Source: Actinomycetota bacterium (lineage in GTDB: Bacteria; Actinomycetota; Actinomycetes; Nanopelagicales; Nanopelagicaceae). From it: DNA of 13,320 bases. The notes beneath the pieces are model-generated. The model saw nothing but the letters and a program-made list of their open reading frames with translations, was not told where the DNA came from and searched no databases. The position numbers and the translations under genes were made by a program. Positions within the stretch are counted from its first letter, which is position 1, and each line of letters starts with the position of its first letter. The stretch spans positions 1 to 13,320 of the forward strand of contig WLOR01000036.1 in the NCBI GenBank assembly GCA_009699165.1. The letters are read 5' to 3'. This document shows positions 1 through 8,310 of this stretch, piece by piece.

Positions 1-15
1 GAAAGGATCACCACC

Positions 16-1314
16 ATGACCGATCTACATCCAACTCCCTCAGCATCAGCGGCTTCGGCACTGATTGGAGATCCTGCAGCATTTGGACGAGTTGCCGACG
101 ATGGCACCGTCTATGTTCGAACCGCACAAGGAGAAAAAGCCGTTGGCTCCTATCCCGGAAAGACACCTGAAGAGGCACTAGCTTATTTTGTTCGTAAGTT
201 TGAGATGTTAGCTGCAGAGATTGCACTTCTTGCCGCCAGAATTAAAAGTGGCGCCCTAGTTCCATCCGATGCTTACGCCGCAGTCAAGAAGCTGCGCGAA
301 CAGGCAAAAGAGTTGAACGCAGTTGGTGACCTAGATGCACTATCTGCATCCGTGGAGCAGATTGAACCACTCATCGAAGGACATCGTGAGGCCTATGAGG
401 CAAAGAAAGCGGCAGAGACTGCTGCAAAGAAAGCGCGCCTCGAGCAGATTCTAATTGAGAAAGAGAAAATAGTTGCAGAGGCAGAGTCATTAGCACAGTC
501 TGAATCCTGGAAAGTTACCGGCGATCGATTGAAGGTTTTACTTGATGAGTGGAAATCTGCTCCACGTTTAGAAAAGCAGGCTGATGCAAGTCTATGGAAG
601 AGATTTTCTTCTTCACGAAATAAGTTTGACAAGCGCCGTCGAACACACTTTGCATCTTTGGAAGCAGAGCAAAGTGTTGTATCTAATGCCAAAAAGGCGA
701 TCGTCACTGAGGCAGAGACACTTGCTACTTCTACTGATTGGGTAGCAACAGCAAGACGCTTCAAATCACTGATGGATGCTTGGAAAGCTTCAGGCCGTGG
801 CAAGCCAAGTGATGATGCAAAGATGTGGGCCCGCTTCAAAGCCGCACAAGATGCTTTCTTTACCGCTAAAAACGCCGATTTAGAAAAACGCGATGTCACG
901 ATGGCGGCAAACTTGATCAAACGAGAAGAGCTAGTAGCTCTGATTGAAGCAGTACTGCCTATCACCAATCTTGACGAGGCAAAAAAGGCTCTACGTGAGC
1001 ATTTAAATGAGTGGAATAAGATCGGAATGACGCATCGTGATAAGCGCGCGACTCTAGATGCCCGTGTTCATGTCGTTGAATCTGCACTTAAAGAGGCAGA
1101 GGCTGCGCACTGGCGAAAGAGCGATCCTGCTGCAAAGGCCCGGGCGCAAGAGGTTGTCAAGCAACTCTCTGACTCGATTGAAAACTACGAGAAGATTGCA
1201 CTTAAATCTGATGCAGCTGGAAATGCCAAAAAAGCTACTGAGGCACGAGAATCTGCAACTGCGCGAAGGGTGTGGCTGGCAGAGGCCGAAAAGAGTCTTG
1301 CTGAGTTCAGCTAA
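16..1314 (+). CDS. DUF349-repeat coiled helical protein
   Basis: A 432-residue, lysine-, glutamate- and alanine-rich soluble protein with no signal peptide or membrane segment. Residues about 20-120 match the N-terminal region typical of actinobacterial DUF349 proteins (FGRVADDGTVYVRT, then a PEEALAYFVRKFE helix). Three DUF349-type helical repeats follow at about 150-215, 225-292 and 300-365, each with a W-x-R-(F/L)-K...W-K or N-E-W-N-K pattern; the charged linkers look like coiled coil. Start ATG16 is preceded by AAAGGA at 2-7 with 8 nt spacing. The molecular function of the family is not established, and I assign none. It is the only plus-strand gene and converges on rel with overlapping stop codons (TAA at 1312-1314; rel TAG on the other strand at 1311-1313). 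Its promoter lies outside the window. The family call is confident; the function is unknown. Confidence 0.9.
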   Translation: MTDLHPTPSASAASALIGDPAAFGRVADDGTVYVRTAQGEKAVGSYPGKTPEEALAYFVRKFEMLAAEIALLAARIKSGALVPSDAYAAVKKLREQAKELNAVGDLDALSASVEQIEPLIEGHREAYEAKKAAETAAKKARLEQILIEKEKIVAEAESLAQSESWKVTGDRLKVLLDEWKSAPRLEKQADASLWKRFSSSRNKFDKRRRTHFASLEAEQSVVSNAKKAIVTEAETLATSTDWVATARRFKSLMDAWKASGRGKPSDDAKMWARFKAAQDAFFTAKNADLEKRDVTMAANLIKREELVALIEAVLPITNLDEAKKALREHLNEWNKIGMTHRDKRATLDARVHVVESALKEAEAAHWRKSDPAAKARAQEVVKQLSDSIENYEKIALKSDAAGNAKKATEARESATARRVWLAEAEKSLAEFS

Positions 1315-3473
1315 CTGTTAGTGGTTCTATACACATCGTATACACCTTCAATATTTCGCACCGCTGCCAAAACGGAGTCCAGGTGTGTCGCATCTGCCAT
1401 TTCAAATGTAAATCGTGAGAATGCAGTGCGATCTTTGGAAGTGCTTACCGATGCACTAAGAATATTTACATGCTGATCCGAAAGGGTTCTTGTCACATCC
1501 GCTAAAAGTGAGGCACGATCGAGGGCTTCAACTTGAATATTAACTAAAAATATAGCTCCAGCCCCAAGTCGCCATTTTACTTTTACTACTCGGTCGATTT
1601 GGTTAGTTACTAAATCAGCTGCATTAACACAATCTGAGCGGTGAATCGAGACTCCACTGCCTTTAGTAATGAAACCCATAATCTCATCCCCTGGCACCGG
1701 CGTGCAGCAGCGCGCTAACTTAACGAGCACATCATTAGCACCCTCAACATCAACGGCGTTGCTAGAACGTCGCGTTGTCGGTGCTCGAGTCGGTAATGCC
1801 TGCATTGTTGGTTCGGGATGTGAGTCCTCGGCACCAATTGAAACAACAAGTTTTTCTATTATTGAGGCAGCCGAAACATGGCCATCACCCACAGCTGAAT
1901 ACAGCGCTTCAATATCTTGATAGCGCAGATCATGGGCGAGTTCTAATAGCGAGTGTCCAGCGAAAATCTTTTGCAACGGAAGCCCAGCTTTTCGCATTTG
2001 GCGCGCTATCGATTCGCGACCGGCATCAATCGCCTCTTCTCTACGCTCCTTGCTAAACCACGCTTTAATCTTTGAACGCGCCCTAGGGCTTTGAACAAAG
2101 TTAAGCCAGTCCCTACTTGGTCCTGCATGCTCACTCTTATTTGTCACGATTTCAACAACGTCGCCATTGCTCAACCGAGATTCCAGAGGCACCAACCGCC
2201 CATTTACCTTAGCTCCTGCGCATCTAATTCCAACATCAGTGTGCACGGAAAAAGCGAAGTCAACAGGGGTGGATCCACCGGGTAGTGCCACAACACTTCC
2301 CTTAGGTGTGAACACAAATACTTCTGGAGAACCCAAATCAAAGCGCAGTGCCTCTAGAAACTCAGATGGATCCTCTGTCTCCTTCTGCCATTCGTGCAAC
2401 TGGCGAAGCCATAACATCTCAGGCGAGGACTCATTATTTTCGTGTCCCTGTTTATATTTCCAATGCGCGGCAATACCAAACTCAGCGCGTGTATGCATTT
2501 CAAAAGTTCGAATCTGAATTTCAATAGCTTTTCCAGTAGGTCCTATTACGGTTGTATGTAATGATTGATAAAGATTGAACTTTGGCATCGCGATGTAGTC
2601 TTTAAACCGTCCGGGTACTGGACTCCACCGTGCGTGTATCGAACCTAAAACTGCATAACAGTCACGAACATCATCTACCAGCACGCGAATGCCCACTAGA
2701 TCATATATGTCATTGAACTCACGGCCGCGCACAACCATTTTCTGATAAACAGAAAAGAAGTGCTTTTTTCGCCCTGTTACTGTTGCATGAATCGCATCCT
2801 TAGCTAAATCCGCAGTTACGGTTTCAATGACTTGCAAAGTTAAAGAGTCTCTAGATGGCGAACGCTCTGCCACAAGCCTTGAGATCTCTTCAAACATTTT
2901 CGGTTCTAGTACTTCAAAGGACAGATCTTCAAGCTCCCACTTGATTGCATTCATTCCAAGTCGATGAGCAAGTGGTGCGTAGATGTCTAAAGTCTCACGT
3001 GCTTTTCGTTGGGCGCTCTCATGAGAAACGTATCTCCACGTTCGTGCATTGTGCAGACGATCAGCAAGCTTTATCACCAGAACTCGAATATCACGACTCA
3101 TAGCAATAACCATCTTGCGCACGGTTTCAGCTTCGGCGGTCGGTCCGTATGTGAGCTTGTCTAGCTTTGTTACTCCATCAACAAGATTCGCAATCTCATC
3201 ACCAAAATCTCGCCGCAACTCTTTTAGTGAATACGGAGTATCTTCAACCGTGTCATGTAATAGCGCCGCAATAACAGTCTCGGAGTTAAGTCCGAGCTCG
3301 GCTAATATCAAAGCAACTGCGACAGGGTGAGTGATATAGCGCTCCCCTGATTTTCGAAACTGACCTTCATGAGCAGTTTCGGCAATCAGAAAAGCGCGCT
3401 CGACATCAGAGGCGCTAGCGGTTGCGTGATTTTCTTTGAGCGCACTAATAACTGGTGCAATCAAAGTATCCAA
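1311..3473 (-). CDS. rel: Bifunctional (p)ppGpp synthetase/hydrolase (Rel/SpoT, RSH family)
   Basis: Makes the alarmone (p)ppGpp from ATP and GDP/GTP and hydrolyses it, controlling the stringent response; cytoplasmic and ribosome-associated. The 720 residues give the full long-RSH layout. The HD hydrolase domain (about 30-180) keeps H49, H73-D74 in LLHDTVEDT, and D137 in KLADRLHN. The synthetase domain (about 235-345) has RFKD at 289-292 and YQSLHTT at 302-308. TGS spans about 383-444, a CC/zinc-finger-like region has RCC at 588-590 and C615, and ACT spans about 641-718. Intact HD residues and RFKD rather than the RelA-type acidic motif indicate a bifunctional enzyme. The start is TTG: an in-frame TAG (the secF stop) lies four codons upstream, AGGAG sits 6 nt before the TTG, and the next methionine (residue 121) would delete most of the HD domain. 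It follows secF by 9 bp. The apt gene often found here in actinobacteria is absent. Confidence 0.97.
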   Translation of the reverse strand: MDTLIAPVISALKENHATASASDVERAFLIAETAHEGQFRKSGERYITHPVAVALILAELGLNSETVIAALLHDTVEDTPYSLKELRRDFGDEIANLVDGVTKLDKLTYGPTAEAETVRKMVIAMSRDIRVLVIKLADRLHNARTWRYVSHESAQRKARETLDIYAPLAHRLGMNAIKWELEDLSFEVLEPKMFEEISRLVAERSPSRDSLTLQVIETVTADLAKDAIHATVTGRKKHFFSVYQKMVVRGREFNDIYDLVGIRVLVDDVRDCYAVLGSIHARWSPVPGRFKDYIAMPKFNLYQSLHTTVIGPTGKAIEIQIRTFEMHTRAEFGIAAHWKYKQGHENNESSPEMLWLRQLHEWQKETEDPSEFLEALRFDLGSPEVFVFTPKGSVVALPGGSTPVDFAFSVHTDVGIRCAGAKVNGRLVPLESRLSNGDVVEIVTNKSEHAGPSRDWLNFVQSPRARSKIKAWFSKERREEAIDAGRESIARQMRKAGLPLQKIFAGHSLLELAHDLRYQDIEALYSAVGDGHVSAASIIEKLVVSIGAEDSHPEPTMQALPTRAPTTRRSSNAVDVEGANDVLVKLARCCTPVPGDEIMGFITKGSGVSIHRSDCVNAADLVTNQIDRVVKVKWRLGAGAIFLVNIQVEALDRASLLADVTRTLSDQHVNILSASVSTSKDRTAFSRFTFEMADATHLDSVLAAVRNIEGVYDVYRTTNS

Positions 3474-3479
3474 TTCAAG

Positions 3480-3484
3480 CTCCT
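3480..3484 (-). promoter_or_regulatory. Ribosome-binding site of rel, embedded in the secF stop
   Basis: On the minus strand AGGAG shares two bases with the secF TAG stop (TAGGAG) and lies 6 nt before the TTG start of rel. Because secF and rel are in the same frame, the in-frame TAG excludes any start further upstream, so this site fixes the start of rel. The arrangement suggests translational coupling to secF, which is inference. Confidence 0.75.
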
Positions 3485-4538
3485 ACTTGCGGCCTTTTCG
3501 CTTGGGTTGATTACGTGGACCTCGAGTTGCACCAGATGCTGCTACTGGTGATGCGCTACTGGAGAGCGTAGCCGCAGCTGCGCGAGAATGTACTCGCTTA
3601 GCAAGTGCAATCATCTCTGGCTCCTTTTCTCGTAGCTGTGCAAGAACCGGAGGTGCAATAAAGACCGACGAATAAGTTCCAACAGCTAGACCGATAAAGA
3701 GCGCTAACGATAAATCTTTAAGTGTTCCTGCACCAAGTAGCCCAGCTCCAACGAAGAGAATTGAACCAACAGGCAAAAGTGCAATCAGTGATGTATTAAA
3801 TGAACGTACCAGAGTCTGATTAACCGCCAAGTTGGTAGCGTGCGAATAAGTACTCTTTGACGTCGCAGCCAGAGTTCTAGTGTTTTCTCGAATCTTATCG
3901 AAAACCACAACAGTGTCATAGAGTGAGTAGCCAAGAATAGTTAAGAATCCAATCACTGTGGCTGGAGTGACATCAAAACCAACTAGTGCATAAATTCCAA
4001 CAGTAATAAACACGTCATGAACAACTGCAACTATCGCTGCAATTGACATTTTAGGTTCAAATGCCATCGCGAGGTAGAGCATTACGCAGATCAAAAATCC
4101 TAAGAGACCATAAAGGGCTTTGCGTGTGATCTCTTTACCCCAGGATGGGCCAACGATTTGCGTATCAATAGACTCAACAGTCACTGAAAACTTTGCCGCC
4201 AATGCATCTTGAACTGCATTATTTTGTGCTGTATCTAAAGCCGCTGTTTGTACCCGAACTTTAGAACTACCTATCTTCTGCACAATAATCTCACCAGGAA
4301 TACCTACTGCTTCGACTGCCGAGCGTGCTTGTTCAATTGTTGCATCGGCTTTATTAACCGTAAATGAAGAGCCACCTTTAAACTCAATACCGAGGTGCAA
4401 CCCTTGCAAACTAAGAGCTGCGATCGACAATAGAATGAAGAGCGCAGAGACTGAGTACCAACGACGGCGCCTTCCAATGAAATCTATCGAAGTTTCACCA
4501 CGGTAAAGGCGTCCACCAATTCCAGAGAGCTTTGACAT
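3483..4538 (-). CDS. secF: Protein translocase subunit SecF
   Basis: Membrane subunit of the SecDF complex, which uses the proton-motive force to help pull exported proteins out of the SecYEG channel. The 351 residues show a short cytoplasmic N-terminus, TM1 (about 28-48), the family motif IEFKGGSSF (51-59), an extracytoplasmic P4 region (about 60-135), and five more membrane segments from about 140 to 300. Typical SecF residues are present: D175 in VVHDVF, D208 in GYSLYDTVVVFDKIREN, and NQTLVRSFNTS at 240-250. The tail (about 305-351) is Ala/Ser rich and ends in a strongly basic KRKGRK, common in actinobacterial SecF. ATG at 4538 lies 3 bp after the secD stop and is served by AAGGAGG (4547-4553) inside the last secD codons, with 8 nt spacing, so the pair is coupled. 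Confidence 0.97.
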   Translation of the reverse strand: MSKLSGIGGRLYRGETSIDFIGRRRRWYSVSALFILLSIAALSLQGLHLGIEFKGGSSFTVNKADATIEQARSAVEAVGIPGEIIVQKIGSSKVRVQTAALDTAQNNAVQDALAAKFSVTVESIDTQIVGPSWGKEITRKALYGLLGFLICVMLYLAMAFEPKMSIAAIVAVVHDVFITVGIYALVGFDVTPATVIGFLTILGYSLYDTVVVFDKIRENTRTLAATSKSTYSHATNLAVNQTLVRSFNTSLIALLPVGSILFVGAGLLGAGTLKDLSLALFIGLAVGTYSSVFIAPPVLAQLREKEPEMIALAKRVHSRAAAATLSSSASPVAASGATRGPRNQPKRKGRK

Positions 4539-4541
4539 TAC

Positions 4542-6053
4542 TTATGCCTCCTTAATTACAGTCAGTGTTCCCGTGCTCTTTGCTGAGAAGCCAGAGAGAC
4601 GGTGCCCTGAAGAGAAGAATTTCAATCGAGCAACAAGTGTTACTAGAGGTTTTGTAAATGCAAAGACAACAAGCAAGTCAATAAGTGTTGTGAGTCCCAA
4701 AGTGAAAGCAAACCCTCTTACTCCGCCGACTGCAAAGAAGTAAAGAAGTACTGCGGCGATAATAGAGACAAAGTCAGCTACTAAAATCGTATGGCGGGCA
4801 CGAGTCCATCCAGTCTCAACTGCAGTACGTAAAGATCGCCCTTCACGGAGTTCGTCACGAATTCGCTCGAAAAATACGATAAACGAGTCAGCAGTTACAC
4901 CGATAGCCACAATTGCACCCGCGATTCCGGCCAATGTGAGTGTGAATCCAATCCATTTACCAAGAAGCAGGAAGAGTACATACACAAATGAACCTGCGAC
5001 AAGTAAGGAGCCTACTGTAACTAAACCAAGGCCACGGTAATAGAGAAGTGAGTACAGGAAGACTAAGAGAAGACCCAAACCGCCTGCGATTAATCCCGCA
5101 TTCAATTGATCGGCACCTAAAGTAGGGGAAATCTGTTGCACTTCTCCACGATCGAATGCAAGTGGAAGAGCTCCATACTTTAATACATTTGCTAAATCTT
5201 GGGCTTCTAACTGCGTGAAGCTTCCTGTGATTTGGGCATTTCCAGATGGAATCGGTTCAGTAATTCGTGGTGATGAAACAACCAGGCCGTCCAAAACAAT
5301 GGCTACCTGATTAAGTGGCTCTCCAAGTGTTGTTACACGAGTTGTTAGTGCACCAAATGCTTTAGTTCCCTCATCATTGAATGTAAGACTTACGTACCAG
5401 GCATTACCGCCCTGTGTATCGATGCCGGCAGATGCTTTTGAAATCTGACGTCCGAGAACTTCAGCGGGTGCAAGAATATATTTTGTTGTTCCCGCACGAT
5501 CACACACCGCAATCGTGTCAGTTGGTGCATCGGTGCCAGTACCCTGAAGATTTTCTAGCTTCGAACAATCCAGAGCGGCAAACTTTGCGTTTATCGCTGC
5601 ACTTACGCCAGTTGTTGGAGTTGCAGTTGGATCAACAGTGCCAGTTGATATTGCAGTTGCAAGTACCTGGCGGAATCGCAGTTCGGCAGTCTGTCCTACT
5701 AGCTCAACAACTCTACGACCCGTGTCACCTGGAACAGAGATTACAATCTGGCGATTTGTTCCACTTCCTTGAGCGGCAACTTCTGATTCGGCAACTCCCA
5801 AAGAGTTAACGCGCTGGCGAATAATAGAGACCGCTTGGTCAATCGCCTCGTTCGTAACCTTTCCAGCTTCTCCGGGTGCGATACGCGGTTGAAGCGTTAC
5901 CGATGTTCCGCCTCGAAGATCTAAGCCAAGTCGAACGGATGTAGCACCTTGAACAAAGACAAGTGCGACCAGTGCGACCAAGACCAAAGCTAGAACTATC
6001 AGCGATCGAACGGGGCGGGCTGGAGCCTTTACGGGTTTAGTTGTTGTAGACAT
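4542..6053 (-). CDS. secD: Protein translocase subunit SecD
   Basis: Partner of SecF in the proton-driven export accessory complex. The 503 residues begin with a basic, Pro-rich cytoplasmic end, TM1 (about 17-36) and the signature LGLDLRGGT (42-50). The large extracytoplasmic P1 region (about 50-310) carries an actinobacterial-type Thr/Ala-rich insertion near 135-190 with two cysteines (C163, C184). Five C-terminal membrane segments run from about 315 to 475. D389 in VTADSFIVFFERIRDE corresponds to the conserved TM4 aspartate implicated in proton transport in E. coli SecD. ATG6053 is the only plausible start: an in-frame TGA lies shortly upstream and no alternative codon precedes TM1. No Shine-Dalgarno sequence is visible. 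The start is 11 bp after the ruvB stop, and yajC, usually between these genes in actinobacteria, is missing. Confidence 0.97.
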   Translation of the reverse strand: MSTTTKPVKAPARPVRSLIVLALVLVALVALVFVQGATSVRLGLDLRGGTSVTLQPRIAPGEAGKVTNEAIDQAVSIIRQRVNSLGVAESEVAAQGSGTNRQIVISVPGDTGRRVVELVGQTAELRFRQVLATAISTGTVDPTATPTTGVSAAINAKFAALDCSKLENLQGTGTDAPTDTIAVCDRAGTTKYILAPAEVLGRQISKASAGIDTQGGNAWYVSLTFNDEGTKAFGALTTRVTTLGEPLNQVAIVLDGLVVSSPRITEPIPSGNAQITGSFTQLEAQDLANVLKYGALPLAFDRGEVQQISPTLGADQLNAGLIAGGLGLLLVFLYSLLYYRGLGLVTVGSLLVAGSFVYVLFLLLGKWIGFTLTLAGIAGAIVAIGVTADSFIVFFERIRDELREGRSLRTAVETGWTRARHTILVADFVSIIAAVLLYFFAVGGVRGFAFTLGLTTLIDLLVVFAFTKPLVTLVARLKFFSSGHRLSGFSAKSTGTLTVIKEA

Positions 6054-6067
6054 AGACGCAGAGTCTA
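6053..6067 (-). promoter_or_regulatory. Small inverted repeat spanning the ruvB stop and secD start
   Basis: The minus strand reads TAGAC-TCTGC-GTCTA followed by TG: a perfect 5-bp stem with a 5-nt loop. The left arm begins with the ruvB stop codon and the right arm ends on the A of the secD ATG. There is no Shine-Dalgarno motif in this junction. A ribosome finishing ruvB would melt the stem, so a role in coupling secD translation to ruvB is possible. The stem is short and could arise by chance. Confidence 0.35.
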
Positions 6068-7105
6068 GGCATCAATTGCGGGTGTGTCGAAAAGCGAGGC
6101 TAGTTGAGCAGGTGGTGTTCGTCCTATATGGGCAAATCCCAAGGCGGTGGCAACTCGACCTCGTGGCGTTCTGGCAATAAAGCCATTTCTGACCAAAAAG
6201 GGCTCTGCAACCGATTCAACGGTCTCAATCTCTTCGCCTACCGCGATGGCAAGTGTCGAAAGACCGACTGGGCCACCGTTGAAGCGCTCGATGAGTGCGG
6301 TGAGCACCCCTCGATCCAAACGATCTAGACCCAACGTATCGACCTCATAAATCTCCAGAGCCCTTTGAGTCTGATCCACAGTGATAAGAGTGCTACCCAT
6401 TACTTGTCCGTAGTCTCGAACTCTGCGAAGCAACCTATTGGCAATTCGCGGAGTTCCTCTGGACCGCCCTGAAATCTCGATGACTGCATCCTCTGCAATC
6501 TTTATCTCTAAAAGTGTCGCGCTTCGCGTGATCACTCGTGCCAACTCGTCATCACTATAGAAATCTAAATGTGCAGTGAAACCAAAGCGATCACGAAGAG
6601 GGCTCGTTAGTAATCCACTTCTAGTTGTCGCTCCCACTAAAGTGAACTTTGGCAGCTGTAGTGGAATCGCTGTAGCACCAGGGCCTTTACCAACAACAAC
6701 ATCAACTCGAAAATCTTCCATCGCTAAATATAAAAGCTCTTCTGCAGGTCGAGGCAATCGATGAATCTCATCTAGGAAAAGAATTTCGCCCTCAACTAGT
6801 GATGAAAGAATCGCCGCCAAATCACCTGCGTGCGTAATCGCGGGTCCACTTGTAATTCGGATTGGAGCAGACATCTCGCTGGCTAAGATTAGAGCTAACG
6901 TTGTTTTACCTAAACCTGGTGGGCCTGACAATAGTATGTGATCAGCTGGCGAGTTGCGGTGTCGAGCAGCAGTAAGTAAAACATCGATCTGCTCCCGAAC
7001 TCGATGCTGGCCAATAAACTCTTGCAACGTTGATGGACGTAAAGCATGCTCGAGTGCGCTCTCTTCGCCTTTTACCTGCGAACCAACTATACGATCATCA
7101 GTCAC
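6065..7105 (-). CDS. ruvB: Holliday junction branch migration ATPase RuvB
   Basis: Hexameric AAA+ motor that drives branch migration of Holliday junctions with RuvA in recombinational repair. With the chosen start it has 346 residues: Walker [10 protein letters not shown] (61-69), Walker B DEIH (112-115), sensor 1 GATTRSG (158-164), arginine finger in RDRFG (171-175), and a C-terminal winged-helix DNA-binding domain from about 255. I prefer GTG at 7105, giving MTDDRIVG..., because that matches the usual RuvB N-terminus and has GGAAAGAG just upstream. It overlaps the ruvA end by 8 bp (GTGACTGA). ATGs at 7132 and 7120 would add 9 or 5 residues, lack a good ribosome-binding site and overlap ruvA further. 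The set ruvC-ruvA-ruvB is contiguous and coupled. All catalytic motifs are intact. Confidence 0.97.
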   Translation of the reverse strand: MTDDRIVGSQVKGEESALEHALRPSTLQEFIGQHRVREQIDVLLTAARHRNSPADHILLSGPPGLGKTTLALILASEMSAPIRITSGPAITHAGDLAAILSSLVEGEILFLDEIHRLPRPAEELLYLAMEDFRVDVVVGKGPGATAIPLQLPKFTLVGATTRSGLLTSPLRDRFGFTAHLDFYSDDELARVITRSATLLEIKIAEDAVIEISGRSRGTPRIANRLLRRVRDYGQVMGSTLITVDQTQRALEIYEVDTLGLDRLDRGVLTALIERFNGGPVGLSTLAIAVGEEIETVESVAEPFLVRNGFIARTPRGRVATALGFAHIGRTPPAQLASLFDTPAIDA

Positions 7106-7712
7106 GTGAGCTCTTTCCATTTGCCAATGCATCTTTTAGTAAATCGCCCAGTGGAATCGTTGTTGGGTCTACCCCATCACTTGCCAGCCGCGACAATAAC
7201 GCTGTAACTGCATTATCTGAATCTCTTGGTGAAAATCCGAGTGAAATCAATGCGCCAGAAAGATCTTCACGCCAAGCCGGAACATGCGCCAGAATTGTTT
7301 TGTTAGGAGATAGATCAGAGAGTTTTCCTTTCAATTCAAGAATCATTCGCTGCGCACCTTTTCGCCCGATACCAGGTACGCGCTCAATTGCAGCTAAGTC
7401 TTCGCTCTCAACGGCTCGTGCAAGATCTTGCGGGTTGAGAACGCCGAGAATCGATAGTGCGACCTTTGGGCCAATTCCAGCTACGGTCTGCACAAGTTCA
7501 AAAAGTGAGCGAGATTGATCACTTAAGAATCCAAATAACGTGAGAGAGTCCTCACGAACAACTAATGTAGTAAAGAGTTGGATCTGTGATCCCATGGTTA
7601 TGCCGGCAGATGTGTGAGTGTTGACCAAAACCGAAAGGCCAACTCCGCCCACTTCAATAACAACCCGATCACTATGTATAGAACGAACAGTCCCGTTAAT
7701 CGTTGAGATCAT
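7098..7712 (-). CDS. ruvA: Holliday junction-binding protein RuvA
   Basis: Tetrameric protein that holds the four-way junction open and loads RuvB rings. The 204 residues match the family length. There is an N-terminal OB-fold (about 1-62), then two helix-hairpin-helix DNA-binding motifs, [13 protein letters not shown] (78-90) and [13 protein letters not shown] (112-124). An acidic/polar linker follows, then the C-terminal domain III (about 150-200) that contacts RuvB ([13 protein letters not shown], repeated hydrophobics). ATG7712 directly follows the ruvC TAA with no intervening base (TAAATG), and only a weak GTGAG lies upstream, so translation probably depends on ruvC coupling. The 3' end overlaps ruvB. 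Confidence 0.97.
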   Translation of the reverse strand: MISTINGTVRSIHSDRVVIEVGGVGLSVLVNTHTSAGITMGSQIQLFTTLVVREDSLTLFGFLSDQSRSLFELVQTVAGIGPKVALSILGVLNPQDLARAVESEDLAAIERVPGIGRKGAQRMILELKGKLSDLSPNKTILAHVPAWREDLSGALISLGFSPRDSDNAVTALLSRLASDGVDPTTIPLGDLLKDALANGKSSRD

Positions 7713-8249
7713 TTAACGGCGCAACTCACGAATTCGAGATTTTTCTGCTGCGACGGCATCGGCCAATTTTGAAGATGCACCGCCTCTCCAAATGTGACAA
7801 ATCGCCAGTGCTAGCGCATCGGTTGCATCGACAGGTTTTGGAGCTTCACTTAAATTGAGAATCTTCACAACCATCTGCGCTACTTGTGCCTTATTTGCTC
7901 GCCCGGATCCCGTTACTGCAGCCTTAACCTCGCTGGGTGTATGCATCATTACTGGGATCCCCGCTTTAGCGGCAATGAGCAAGGCAACTCCGGCAGCTTG
8001 GCCAGTTCCCATTACTGTGCGCACATTGTGTTGGGCAAAGACTCGTTCAACTGCGATGACATCGGGGCGCCACAGACAAACCCATTCATTAATCTGCCTA
8101 TCGAGTTCAAGCAGACGAGACTCTAAGGAGATATCAGTTGGGGTGAGGATTACTCCAACACCAACCATTGCAAGTGGCTTGCCTACTGCACCGTCTATCA
8201 CCGCGATGCCACAACGAGTTAGACCAGGATCAATCCCTAGAACTCGCAT
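7713..8249 (-). CDS. ruvC: Crossover junction endodeoxyribonuclease RuvC
   Basis: Dimeric nuclease that resolves Holliday junctions by paired nicks. The 178 residues form one RNase H-like domain with all four acidic metal ligands in the expected context: D7 (LGIDPGL), E68 (AVERVF), D141 and D144 ([10 protein letters not shown]). The FAQHN stretch at 71-75 follows E68 as usual. The C-terminal tail after about 158 is short and basic. ATG8249 fits the family start; AAGAGAG upstream is only a loosely spaced ribosome-binding site. A 61-bp gap separates it from yebC, one of the few places an internal promoter could sit. I saw neither a clear promoter nor an actinobacterial LexA box (GAAC-N4-GTTC) there. 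Confidence 0.97.
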   Translation of the reverse strand: MRVLGIDPGLTRCGIAVIDGAVGKPLAMVGVGVILTPTDISLESRLLELDRQINEWVCLWRPDVIAVERVFAQHNVRTVMGTGQAAGVALLIAAKAGIPVMMHTPSEVKAAVTGSGRANKAQVAQMVVKILNLSEAPKPVDATDALALAICHIWRGGASSKLADAVAAEKSRIRELRR

Positions 8250-8310
8250 CGCACCATCCGCTCTCTTCGTAGCATCTAAACTCTAAAGACTACGCGCTAA
8301 ATCCCTTGTA

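Noticed and set aside
393-968. 191-codon open frame on the minus strand opposite the DUF349 gene
   Set aside because: It is a mirror of lysine- and alanine-rich codons, giving a Ser/Ala/Phe/Arg-rich product with no recognisable domain and no ribosome-binding site. The plus-strand gene is clearly real.
7030-7518. 162-codon plus-strand open frame across ruvA/ruvB
   Set aside because: It lies antisense to two well-conserved genes with intact motifs, and its product has arbitrary composition.
7855-8286. 143-codon plus-strand open frame opposite ruvC
   Set aside because: Its Thr/Pro/Ala/Arg-rich translation looks like a frame shadow of ruvC. It has no homology I recognise.
8250-8310. CGTAG...CTACG inverted repeat and TAGATG as a possible terminator or promoter upstream of ruvC
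   Set aside because: The stem is only 5 bp with a 17-nt loop and no T-run, and there is no -35 partner, so it cannot be distinguished from chance.
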